Positions 28,183 to 36,430 of a stretch of 64,000 bases of DNA are shown piece by piece. Each line of letters starts with the position of its first letter. Position 1 is the first letter of the stretch. The notes under the pieces are model-generated. The model ran no database searches, was not told the DNA's origin, and saw nothing but the letters and a program-made list of their open reading frames with translations. The stretch is from Deltaproteobacteria bacterium (GTDB taxonomy: Bacteria > UBA10199 > GCA-002796325 > JACPFF01): assembly GCA_016183065.1 (NCBI GenBank), contig JACPFF010000027.1, forward strand, positions 24,130 to 88,129, written 5' to 3'. The position numbers and the translations under genes are program-made.

Positions 28183-29297
28183 TACAGGCGCATTGGCATA
28201 ATCACGGCAAGAAAGTTCCGGTCAAATTCCGAGCGAAAGAGTGCCGGCCCCATCTCCCCTTTGAGCTCCATCACCACCTGTTCATCCGCCATGACATTCA
28301 GAAGGTCGAGAAAATACCGTCCATTGAAGCCGATCTCAAAGGTTTCGCCTTGATACTTCACCTGCAACTCTTCATGCGCCTCCCCAATGTCGGGATTCTT
28401 TGCGGTCAATTCCAGGTGTTTTGGGGAGATTCTGAACCGAATTCCACGCGATCGATCGGTGGTGACCAATTGCACCCGCCGAATCGACTGTTGCAAGATT
28501 TCGCGCCCAACGGAAATAACCCACTTGTGGCTGTCTGGAATCACCTGCTGATATGGCGGGAATTGCCCGTCGATGAGCCGAATAATCAGAGTGACATTAT
28601 CTTTCTGCACGGTGACCTGCTTGGTCCCGATGGCCAATTGAAAGGTCCCATCGACCCCTTCAAGGAGGCGCTTCCACTCGAGGATCCCTTTGCGCGGGAT
28701 AATCACGCCGCTCTCCAGTTTCCATTTCCCCTTAACGGCCCGGTCTGCATACGCCAAGCGGTGGCCATCTGTAGCCACCAGTCGCAAACGCGCCGTCCCG
28801 TCGTCCCCCTTCACCTGTTCCATCAAGACGCCATTGAGTGTGTACCGCGTCTCATCGGTCGACATGGCATAGGCGGTCTTCGTCACCATGTCGAGAAAGT
28901 CGGCGACATCGACGATCATGAAGTGCTCTTTTCCACTCTCCGGCAATTTGGGAAATTCCTCGGCCGAAAGACCAACGATCTTGAAATGCGATTTTCCGGA
29001 CTTCACTTCCATCCAATGATTCGGCAAGGCATGGAGATGGACACGATCATCGGGGAGTTCCTTGACAATATCAAAGAGTGACCGCGCACTGACCGTTAAT
29101 TCCCCCTCTGTGACCACTTCCGTCGCTAGATCAGCCACGAATCCCACTTCAAGATCCGTAGCGCTGAGGGTCAGGGTTTTTCCATGTGCGCATAGACAGA
29201 CATTGGCGAGGAGAGGCATGGTGGTTTTTCGTTCTACGATACTGCTCGCCAACACTAACCCTTGTACGAGATCTTTTTTTTGAATTTTTATGTCCAT
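28182..29297 (-). CDS. dnaN: DNA polymerase III beta subunit (sliding clamp)
   Basis: 371 residues from ATG 29297 (MDIKIQKKDLVQGLVLAS), the normal clamp length. Three repeated clamp domains are visible, e.g. TMPLLANVCL, ARSLFDIVKELPDD, RYTLNGVLMEQ, PYQQVIPDS and the family C-terminus AVIMPMRL. Tethers polymerase III to DNA. An in-frame ATG 30 nt upstream (MIKRKKSG) is less like the family. The gene begins right next to the AT-rich element of the origin. Confidence 0.97.
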   Translation of the reverse strand: MDIKIQKKDLVQGLVLASSIVERKTTMPLLANVCLCAHGKTLTLSATDLEVGFVADLATEVVTEGELTVSARSLFDIVKELPDDRVHLHALPNHWMEVKSGKSHFKIVGLSAEEFPKLPESGKEHFMIVDVADFLDMVTKTAYAMSTDETRYTLNGVLMEQVKGDDGTARLRLVATDGHRLAYADRAVKGKWKLESGVIIPRKGILEWKRLLEGVDGTFQLAIGTKQVTVQKDNVTLIIRLIDGQFPPYQQVIPDSHKWVISVGREILQQSIRRVQLVTTDRSRGIRFRISPKHLELTAKNPDIGEAHEELQVKYQGETFEIGFNGRYFLDLLNVMADEQVVMELKGEMGPALFRSEFDRNFLAVIMPMRL

Positions 29298-29561
29298 AGA
29301 ATCCCCGCTCTTCTTTCTTTTAATCATGAATATATAAAACCAGTAGTAATAGTAGTAGCGGCTGTGAATATGTGGGTAACAGATCCAATGTGGTGATGTC
29401 GAACGACAATTGTCTGTGAATGGCCTCTGGATGACGTCCGTGAGTTATCCCGAGCTATGCACATGCTGTGAGGATAGAATTGCTATTGCGGGAATGTCAA
29501 CAATCGAATCATGCCCAATGCACAGCAAATGCACAGGAATTCACAGCGAACGTGGGGATAA
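29298..29561 (-). other. replication origin oriC (dnaN-dnaA intergenic)
   Basis: Read on the minus strand (dnaA to dnaN): degenerate DnaA boxes TTACCCACA (29379-29371) and TATTCACA (just after), a short GC-rich spacer, a run of DnaA-trios (plus-strand TAGTAATAGTAGTAG at 29344-29358), then an AT-rich stretch (29321-29340, TAATCATGAATATATAAAAC). This is the order of the bacterial basal unwinding system described in Bacillus: boxes, spacer, trios, AT-rich unwinding element. Other near-boxes lie at 29445-29453 (TTATCCCGA) and 29553-29561 (TTATCCCCA on the minus strand). Coding strand of core genes reverses around here. Confidence 0.85.
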
Positions 29562-30911
29562 CTACACCAGACTTTTTTCGAGGAATTCGATGTCGCCGCG
29601 CAGTCGAGCATCTGTCGTGATTTGTGCAGAAATCTTCCGACAGGCATGCATGACCGTGGTATGATCCTTGCCGCCGAATTTATGGCCGATTTCGGGAAAG
29701 GAACTCTTCACATGCTTCTTGCAGAGATACATGGCAATTTGCCGCGGAAAGGCCAGATGCTTCATCCGACGGGCCGATTTCATATCGGAGAGTTTGATCT
29801 GGTAAAAGTCGGCGACCAATTTTTGCACGTTTTCAATGGAGCAGCGATTCGGCTCATCCTTGATGAGATTTCGGAGTACCTCACGCGCCAGCTCAACCGT
29901 GATCGGGAGAGCATTCAGCGAGGAATAGGCCGACAGACGGATGAGCGATCCTTCGAGTTCACGGACATTGGTCCGGATCTGCTGGGCCAGAAAGAAGGCG
30001 ACCTCGTCCGTGAGCCGCACATTATCGCACTCGGCCTTCTTGTGCAGAATAGCGATCCTTGTTTCGAGATCGGGAGGCTGCATATCGGCTATCAGCCCCC
30101 ATTCGAATCGCGTGCGGAGCCGCTCTTCCAGGAGTGGAATATCTTTTGGAAATTGATCGCTTGTGACGACGATCTGTTTTTGCGCCTCGTAGAGACAATT
30201 GAAGGTATGGAAAAATTCCTCTTGGGTGCGCTCCTTGCCGGCAATAAATTGAATATCATCCATGAGCAAGATGTCGCAACTCTCGCGATATTTTCGTCGC
30301 AGCTCCCCCATTTTGTCGAACCGGATTCCGTGAATCACTTCATTCATGAAGCGCTCCGACCCGATGTTGAGGATGCGCAGATTCGGATGCGTCTGTTGGA
30401 CACTGAGACCAATCGCGTGGAGAAGATGGGTCTTTCCGAGACCAACCCCCCCATAAATAAAGAGGGGGTTGTAGTGGCCACCGGGAAACTCGGCGACGGC
30501 CTTGCACGCCGCACTCGCAAACTGGTTATTGGCCCCCGTGACAAATCGGTCAAAACTGTATCGCGGATTGAGGGCCTCGGCAATCGGGGCACGGACGATT
30601 GAGGTGACAAGCGGTGAGGATGGACGCGAGTTTGATTGTTCGCCCTTCACCGGGACCGCGCTGTCGGGTGCGGGTTCGCGAATCTCAAATTGGAGGGCAA
30701 CGTCGTTGCCGGTCAGTTTTTTTAATTCTTCACGGATCGTATCGCTGTAATAATCGGTCAACCAATCTTTGGTGAAAATATTGGGAACGGCCAAAAGAAG
30801 GTTCTCATCGTTGGACTCCACACAATGGACCTGTCCAAACCAGGCACTGTAATTGACATCGCTGATTTTACTGCGGATTTTACCGAGGATCTCTTGCCAA
30901 ATTTCCGACAT
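29562..30911 (-). CDS. dnaA: chromosomal replication initiator DnaA
   Basis: 449 residues from ATG 30911 (MSEIWQEILGKIRSKI). Domain I is N-terminal; AAA+ domain III has Walker A GGVGLGKTHLLHAIG and Walker B ILLMDDIQFIAGKERTQEEF; domain IV carries the DnaA signature FGGKDHTTVMHACRKI. Binds DnaA boxes, melts the adjacent AT-rich DNA using ATP-DnaA on the trios, and loads helicase. An upstream frame to 30977 adds a hydrophobic N-terminus not seen in DnaA and is rejected. Boxes upstream of its own start suggest autoregulation. Confidence 0.97.
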   Translation of the reverse strand: MSEIWQEILGKIRSKISDVNYSAWFGQVHCVESNDENLLLAVPNIFTKDWLTDYYSDTIREELKKLTGNDVALQFEIREPAPDSAVPVKGEQSNSRPSSPLVTSIVRAPIAEALNPRYSFDRFVTGANNQFASAACKAVAEFPGGHYNPLFIYGGVGLGKTHLLHAIGLSVQQTHPNLRILNIGSERFMNEVIHGIRFDKMGELRRKYRESCDILLMDDIQFIAGKERTQEEFFHTFNCLYEAQKQIVVTSDQFPKDIPLLEERLRTRFEWGLIADMQPPDLETRIAILHKKAECDNVRLTDEVAFFLAQQIRTNVRELEGSLIRLSAYSSLNALPITVELAREVLRNLIKDEPNRCSIENVQKLVADFYQIKLSDMKSARRMKHLAFPRQIAMYLCKKHVKSSFPEIGHKFGGKDHTTVMHACRKISAQITTDARLRGDIEFLEKSLV

Positions 30912-31343
30912 TCGCCACCAAATCCACAGACATATCCACCGCTGTGGATAACAAACACCCACGCAGAAAAAACGCATTATACAAAAGACGTCCGATCACG
31001 ACAGTACTGAGAGGACGTTCTGTTGAGTGGGAAGGATCACATGGCAGTAACTTTGCGAGGGGCAAGAATATGGCAATCACCATTGAGTTCTCGCGCCACG
31101 CAAATACTTCTTCACCGCCACCACCACATCAACAGCAGGAGTGAGTGTACATCCGCTCTCTCAATGCCGACATCTTTTCAAAGAAAGTGACGATGCGCAT
31201 ACTCTTCTGTGGAAAACTTGTACAACAATTTTTTTTTGCCAACGCAACTCCTTGTGATGGCTTCGAAAAAAAATCACCTTGACAGTTCTCGCATTCACGC
31301 CTAACCGCTACCGCGCGCAACCAATTGATCAATCGAGGATTTT
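30912..31343. promoter_or_regulatory. dnaA-rpmH divergent regulatory region with DnaA boxes
   Basis: 432 bp without a gene. A perfect DnaA box (TGTGGATAA on the plus strand, 30943-30951) lies 32 bp upstream of dnaA, flanked by weaker ones (AAATCCACA 30920-30928, ATATCCACC 30932-30940). A further near-match TGTGGAAAAC is near 31209. TTGACA at 31279-31284 is a likely -35 for rpmH, with a poor -10. Probably the dnaA autoregulatory promoter and the rpmH promoter, and possibly a second origin subregion of a bipartite oriC. Contains an A-rich tract at 31265-31273. Confidence 0.65.
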
Positions 31344-31490
31344 ATGAAACGTACCTATCAACCGAGTAAACGCCGCCGCGCGCGCAAGCACGGATTCCGG
31401 GCGCGGATGAAGACCAGCAGTGGTCGGCGCGTCCTTTCCCGCCGTCGGGCACGCGGCCGAAAGGCGCTCGCGGTTTCCAAACCGCGCTGA
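31344..31490 (+). CDS. rpmH: 50S ribosomal protein L34
   Basis: 48 residues, [20 protein letters not shown] to KALAVSKPR, the standard L34 sequence. AGGA 7 nt upstream. First gene of the right arm, co-transcribed with rnpA (3-bp gap), the usual arrangement beside oriC. Confidence 0.97.
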   Translation: MKRTYQPSKRRRARKHGFRARMKTSSGRRVLSRRRARGRKALAVSKPR

Positions 31491-31493
31491 CCG

Positions 31494-31850
31494 ATGTCGG
31501 GCCTCTCTCGTACGGACCGTCTTCAACGCCCCTCACAGTTTCTCGCGGTTCAGCGGTCGGGTCGTCGAGCGCGATGCCGCAGCTGCGAGCTCTCCTGGTC
31601 TGCACCGGCGCAGCAGCGTGCCTCGGTGCGATTAGGGATGATTGTCAGCGCCCGTGTGGGGCCGGCCGTGGTCCGCAATCGTGTAAAGCGCGTTATTCGA
31701 GAATGGTTTCGTCGACATCGCGGCGTACTTCCCCAAGGGGACTTTGTGATTCGGGCCTTTCCGACCATACGCCAGCGGGCAACAGAGGACATTTGGGACG
31801 ATTTGACAAGGTTAAGTCAATCAGTCAGAAAGCGCTCATGCAACAGATAG
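31494..31850 (+). CDS. rnpA: ribonuclease P protein component
   Basis: 118 residues. The RNase P protein signature RNRVKRVIREWFR is at about residues 61-73. Binds the RNase P RNA and helps process tRNA 5' ends. Sits between rpmH and yidD; its 3' end overlaps yidD by 13 nt. Confidence 0.95.
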   Translation: MSGLSRTDRLQRPSQFLAVQRSGRRARCRSCELSWSAPAQQRASVRLGMIVSARVGPAVVRNRVKRVIREWFRRHRGVLPQGDFVIRAFPTIRQRATEDIWDDLTRLSQSVRKRSCNR

Positions 31851-32095
31851 CCCTTCGTGCAATCCGCCTCTATCAAGTCCTGCTGGCCCCCCTGTGCGCC
31901 CTGTTGGGCGCGCAGTGCCGGTACCATCCGAGTTGCTCCGCCTATGCGTACGAGGCCTTTCAACATCATCGCGGATGGCGGGCGGCCTGGTTCTCCATCC
32001 GCCGCTTTGTCCGTTGCCATCCCTATCGGCCTGGCGGATTCGACCCCGTTCCGCAGATGAGAGTGTGGAGTGAAAGAAGAGGGATGCGATCATGA
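31838..32095 (+). CDS. yidD: membrane protein insertion efficiency factor YidD
   Basis: 85 residues from ATG 31838 (MQQIALRAIRLYQVLLAPL). The family core CRYHPSCSAYAYEAFQHHRG and RFVRCHPYRPGGFDPVP is intact. Small membrane-associated helper of YidC. Overlaps rnpA upstream and yidC downstream (ATGA), so translation is coupled along rnpA-yidD-yidC. Confidence 0.94.
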   Translation: MQQIALRAIRLYQVLLAPLCALLGAQCRYHPSCSAYAYEAFQHHRGWRAAWFSIRRFVRCHPYRPGGFDPVPQMRVWSERRGMRS

Positions 32096-33762
32096 AAACG
32101 GAACTCCGTATGCTCCTCGCCGTGGTGGCGAGTATCGCCATTTTTGCCGGCTGGTCCTACTGGTTCGCCCCGGAACCGCCCGTCGTGGAACCATCAGTGG
32201 GTGATGCCGTCGTCGAGGCCGCCGCTGAGCGTGGGGCCCCTTCCTCACGTGCTAAGATCGCCGACCAACCGGTTGCGGCCACGACCGACGGTCCGGTCGA
32301 TCCCCAGCGCGATCTTGCCGTGCAGACCGTGGCGTTAGAGGGGGAAAAGGCGGTCATCGAGATCACCAACGACGGCGGGGTCCCGATCACGTGGCGACTT
32401 CACGAGTATCAACAGGGGGCGCGCAAGAGCGAATATCCGATCGACCTCGTCACAACGCCGGAGGTACCCCCCCTCTCCTTTGCCCTGCTCGGACTGGAAC
32501 AACTCGTCCCTCTGAAACCGCGCTATGTCGTGCGCCATGCCGATGCGCAGTCCGTGACCCTGGTCTGGGAGTCCGAGACCGTGGCGATCGAGAAGCGCTA
32601 TCGCCTGTTGGACCAGGATTATGGCGTCGGTGTCACGGTGCGTGTGGAGAATCGGACGACCGCACCCCTGCAAGGGCGTTTTTCCCTCGGCTGGACCATG
32701 GCCAATCCCGAGGTCAAGAAGGGCGGATTTTTTACCTTTATGCAGCCGGTCGATCAGTGGCATCCGGTCTATTTCCTCGATGGCGAGGTCTCGCGGTCCA
32801 CGAAGGAGGCGGAGAGTAGTCGAGATGGCAATATCTATTGGGGAGGGATCGAAAGCCGCTACTTTTTGACCGCACTCCTTCCACGCGAGGCCTCGACGCA
32901 GACCCGGCTCCTCATCGCGCGTCGTCCTGCAGGGACGGGAGAGATTGTGGAGACGCGTCTGGCCACCGCACCGGTGGTGCTTCCCGCCAAAGAAGCGGTG
33001 ACGCAAGAGTTTGTCGTCTATGCCGGCCCCAAAAAAATCGAGGCACTGCAGCATATGGGCGTCGAGCTCGAAAAGGCCATCAATTATGGGTTCTTTAGCG
33101 TGATCGCGGTTCCGATCCTCTATCTGCTGAAATTCTTTTATCTACTGATTCACAACTATGGCGTCGCGATCATACTCCTGACCGTATTGATCAAACTCCT
33201 CCTCCATCCGATTACAAAAAAATCGATGCAGTCGATGCGACGGATGCAGCAGCTTCAGCCGGAATTAAAGGCCCTGCGAGAGAAGTTCAAGGAGGATAAA
33301 CAGCGGCTCAACATGGAGATGATGCAGCTTTTTAAACGGCACAAGGCCAATCCCATGGGGGGATGTCTCCCGATGGTTCTACAGATTCCGGTCTATATTG
33401 CGCTTTACCAAGTCTTGTGGAACTCGGTGGAGTTGTATCGTGCCCCGTTTTTCTGGTTTTACACCGACCTCTCTGCGCCCGATCCATATTATGTGACCCC
33501 GATTTTATTGGGCGTTGCCTTCTTTCTGCAACAAAAATTGACCCCCTCGCCCACCATGGATCCTGCGCAGCAAAAAATGATGATGATCATGCCCCTCTTT
33601 TTCTCGGTCTTCATGCTCTTTCTCCCCAGCGGTCTGGTGTTCTACATCTTGGTCAATACGGCGTATACGGTGTTGCAACAGTGGTTGATGAATCGCGGCC
33701 TCGGATTCCGTGATCTGCTCCGCGGTCGCATCACCCCGGCGCATCGCCCGGCGAATGGATAA
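32092..33762 (+). CDS. yidC: membrane protein insertase YidC
   Basis: 556-residue Oxa1/YidC insertase of the Gram-negative type: N-terminal membrane anchor (LRMLLAVVASIAIFAGWSYW), large periplasmic beta domain (~60-330), then the conserved membrane core with GVAIILLTVLIKLLLHPIT, the cytosolic helical hairpin rich in Gln/Lys (MQQLQPELKALREKFKEDK) and NPMGGCLPMVLQIPVYIALY. Inserts proteins, including the F0 c subunit, into the inner membrane. Confidence 0.96.
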   Translation: MKTELRMLLAVVASIAIFAGWSYWFAPEPPVVEPSVGDAVVEAAAERGAPSSRAKIADQPVAATTDGPVDPQRDLAVQTVALEGEKAVIEITNDGGVPITWRLHEYQQGARKSEYPIDLVTTPEVPPLSFALLGLEQLVPLKPRYVVRHADAQSVTLVWESETVAIEKRYRLLDQDYGVGVTVRVENRTTAPLQGRFSLGWTMANPEVKKGGFFTFMQPVDQWHPVYFLDGEVSRSTKEAESSRDGNIYWGGIESRYFLTALLPREASTQTRLLIARRPAGTGEIVETRLATAPVVLPAKEAVTQEFVVYAGPKKIEALQHMGVELEKAINYGFFSVIAVPILYLLKFFYLLIHNYGVAIILLTVLIKLLLHPITKKSMQSMRRMQQLQPELKALREKFKEDKQRLNMEMMQLFKRHKANPMGGCLPMVLQIPVYIALYQVLWNSVELYRAPFFWFYTDLSAPDPYYVTPILLGVAFFLQQKLTPSPTMDPAQQKMMMIMPLFFSVFMLFLPSGLVFYILVNTAYTVLQQWLMNRGLGFRDLLRGRITPAHRPANG

Positions 33763-33764
33763 CG

Positions 33765-34838
33765 CTAAAGGGTCCCTAACAAGGTTGTCTGGACATCCAC
33801 CGAGGTGGCGGACGCCTTTGTGTTGGCATAGGGTTTGGCAGTGGCGCTCGTGGCGGTGGTCTGTTGCTCACGATCGAGGTAGACCATGGCGGCCGTGGTG
33901 GCGTCATGAAACCAGTCTTCTGAAAAATTTTGATAGGCGACCGTGAGGACCACACCATCCCCTGCCTGAAATGGGATCCCCTCCAGATCTTCGAACGTGG
34001 GGAGTGAGACCACTTGGTGCTCCGCATTGATTGAGGCCGCGGCCTTCCAAAATGGCGCGGCCTCTGTTTCCTTGGCCAAAGTAATTTCAATACCGTAATC
34101 TTGCAGGAGACCATACGCCGCAATCAGTGAACCATCGCTGGGGACTCCAAAGCGCTCACTCCGCTTCAGATAGCCACCCGGTTCCACCGCAAGGGGGAGA
34201 TGTTGACAGGGGTCGGCATCGAGAAGGAGTGGTTGGAGATCCTTGATCTCGCCACCCTTCTCCATCGGGACGCCGACAATCTTGAAGGTAAAGTAGACAT
34301 CGTGATAGGCGTCCATTGTGGGATTATGCAGGACCACCGAGGCCTCCAGCGTATCGCTGGGGAGGACGGCGTACCCGTAGCCTGTGGGAAATACAATCTT
34401 TTTCAGTGCCGATGTGGCGGCGACAAAGGGATTGGCGGTCTCCTTTTTTTGGCAGAGAGGATTTTCTTCATTCCGGTTGCCGAGGAACGCAAAGTGAAGG
34501 AGCTCACCGGGAACGGCCTCCCCGTTGGCATCTTCGAGTTTTGGTTCAAAGGCGGTGATCCACATCGGTTCGTCGACTTTGAAGGTCATTTTTGCGGGCT
34601 TTTCCCGCATCCCTTCCGTGGTCATTCCCGCTGGGAGATCAAAGGGACCCATTTGATAGGTCTGTTTTTCGACACTCGCACTCGTTCCTGGCTGGGCCGT
34701 TGTCGTCTCCGGTTTGGCACTCGATGGCGTAGCCGCGGTCGGCAAAACCCCAGAGGACTTGACTGACGGGGTCGACGCCCCTTGCGTACAGGCGCAGAGG
34801 AGGAGCGGTACAATCATAATTGTAAGACGTTTCAACAT
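33765..34838 (-). CDS. lipoprotein with SURNod19-like domain
   Basis: 357-residue lipoprotein: MLKRLTIMIVPLLLCACTQG with lipobox LCAC, followed by a Ser/Thr/Pro-rich linker (about 20-60). The folded part (MWITAFEPKLEDANGEAVPG, GELLHFAFLGN, PTGYGYAVLPSDTLEASVVL, HNPTMDAYHDVYFTFKIVGV) resembles the SURNod19 / copper-monooxygenase-like beta-sandwich proteins; assignment is tentative. The only minus-strand gene in this stretch of the right arm. Its start lies 174 bp from mnmE, divergently. Confidence 0.6.
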   Translation of the reverse strand: MLKRLTIMIVPLLLCACTQGASTPSVKSSGVLPTAATPSSAKPETTTAQPGTSASVEKQTYQMGPFDLPAGMTTEGMREKPAKMTFKVDEPMWITAFEPKLEDANGEAVPGELLHFAFLGNRNEENPLCQKKETANPFVAATSALKKIVFPTGYGYAVLPSDTLEASVVLHNPTMDAYHDVYFTFKIVGVPMEKGGEIKDLQPLLLDADPCQHLPLAVEPGGYLKRSERFGVPSDGSLIAAYGLLQDYGIEITLAKETEAAPFWKAAASINAEHQVVSLPTFEDLEGIPFQAGDGVVLTVAYQNFSEDWFHDATTAAMVYLDREQQTTATSATAKPYANTKASATSVDVQTTLLGTL

Positions 34839-35011
34839 CTTGGGACGGAGAAGTATCAGAGAGTCGCAGAGAACAAAATACGCAGTGCGGCGTTATTTGA
34901 CGCAGTGCGTTTTGACGCAGTCTTGTGTGGGCGCTGACGTGCCGATGTCTTGATGCAGATTTGCGCTCTCCCCTTGACAGCGAAAGCTCGCTCCGACAGA
35001 GAGTCGGCCCT

Positions 35012-36409
35012 ATGCGGGATCCACGCCGAGAGGAGACCATTGTTGCCATTGCCACGCCACCAGGACCGGGGGCGATCGGGATTGTGCGGATGAGCGGACC
35101 TGCGGCCGTTGCGATTGCGCATCGGGTGTGGAGAAGTCGGGATAAAGTTGTTGATAACTTTGAAAGTCATCGAATCTATTATGGAAGTATTGTTGATAAC
35201 TCGACAGGCTTGGTCGTGGATCGCGGTCTCCTCCTCTATTTTCGTGGGCCACATTCCTATACTGGCGAGGACGTCATTGAATGGCAGGTCCATGGCAACC
35301 CACTGATTTTAGATCAAATTCTTGCTGTAGCCCAGGCCGAAGGGGCTGAGCTCGCGGCGCCGGGCGAGTTTACCCGCCGGGCCTTTCTCAATGGCCGCAT
35401 CGATCTGGCCCAGGCTGAGGCCGTGGCCGATATCGTGGCGGCTGCCAGCAATGCCGGCCTGCGGCAGGCCGAGGAGCAACTCAGCGGCAGATTGTCGCAG
35501 CAAGTCCGTGCTGACCTTGGCACACTCACGACACTCCGTGCCTACGTCGAGGCCACGATCGATTTTCCCGAAGAGGATGCGACGCACCTCGATGCTGGCG
35601 GGATCCTCCTACGTGTGACTGCCCTGCATGAGCGGCTCTCGCGCCTCGCAGCGACCTATCAGGCCGGTCGGTTGGTGCGCGATGGTGCGCGCATTGTCTT
35701 GACCGGTCCACCGAATGCGGGAAAGTCTTCGCTCCTCAATCAGTGCCTTGGTGAGGCCCGTGCGCTTGTGCACCACACTGCCGGGACCACGCGCGACACG
35801 ATCGAGGAATCGCTCTGCTGGGAGGGCATTCCGATCCGGCTCGTCGACACGGCCGGCCTGCGTGCGCTGGTTACGACATCGGCACACGATGACATCGAAT
35901 CCCTCGGCATGATACGGACGCGGGAGTGGATCGCACGTGCCGATCTCGTGGTGTTGGTGTTGGATGGACACACCCCGCTCGATCGATCGTTTTTCATATC
36001 ATTGCCGACTGAACGGCTGATCGTGTGGCGCAACAAATCGGACTTGAGACCGTCTTGGGACGATGCCGAATTGCGGTATCATCTCGGTGCGATTGCAATA
36101 CTCCATGGATCGGCCATAACGGGCGAAGGTCTTGAGCACCTGCAGCGCACCGTCTGCACGCGACTCCGTGGTGCGGTCAGTCATGACGCGGAAGGTGTGG
36201 TGGTGACCACGCGACGACACAAGATTGCGCTCGATGGTGCAGTTGATGCTTTGCAAAACGGGAGAGTTGCGCTAGAGGAGGGCCGCGCGCCGGAGTTTGT
36301 GGCAGAGCATCTGCGTGTGGCGTCGGAACGACTGGGCGAAATTGTCGGTGTCGTGTCAACAGAGGCATTACTCACGGAAATCTTTCAACATTTTTGTATT
36401 GGTAAATAA
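35012..36409 (+). CDS. mnmE: tRNA modification GTPase MnmE
   Basis: 465 residues from ATG 35012 (MRDPRREETIVAIATPPGPG). The N-terminal folate-binding domain (AIGIVRMSGP) precedes the G domain inserted in a helical domain: P-loop GPPNAGKSSLLN about residue 231-242, TTRDTIEE, DTAGLR. The catalytic C-terminus FCIGK is intact. With MnmG it installs 5-carboxymethylaminomethyl on tRNA wobble uridine. The longer frame to 34925 lacks homology. Confidence 0.95.
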   Translation: MRDPRREETIVAIATPPGPGAIGIVRMSGPAAVAIAHRVWRSRDKVVDNFESHRIYYGSIVDNSTGLVVDRGLLLYFRGPHSYTGEDVIEWQVHGNPLILDQILAVAQAEGAELAAPGEFTRRAFLNGRIDLAQAEAVADIVAAASNAGLRQAEEQLSGRLSQQVRADLGTLTTLRAYVEATIDFPEEDATHLDAGGILLRVTALHERLSRLAATYQAGRLVRDGARIVLTGPPNAGKSSLLNQCLGEARALVHHTAGTTRDTIEESLCWEGIPIRLVDTAGLRALVTTSAHDDIESLGMIRTREWIARADLVVLVLDGHTPLDRSFFISLPTERLIVWRNKSDLRPSWDDAELRYHLGAIAILHGSAITGEGLEHLQRTVCTRLRGAVSHDAEGVVVTTRRHKIALDGAVDALQNGRVALEEGRAPEFVAEHLRVASERLGEIVGVVSTEALLTEIFQHFCIGK

Positions 36410-36430
36410 CTGTTCGTAAGGAGGAATGTC

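Noticed and set aside
30912-30977. longer dnaA start (471 codons)
   Set aside because: The added N-terminus is hydrophobic and unlike DnaA domain I; the DnaA boxes lie in that stretch.
31129-31332. minus-strand open frame between dnaA and rpmH
   Set aside because: 67 codons, no ribosome site, no resemblance to a protein; region is regulatory.
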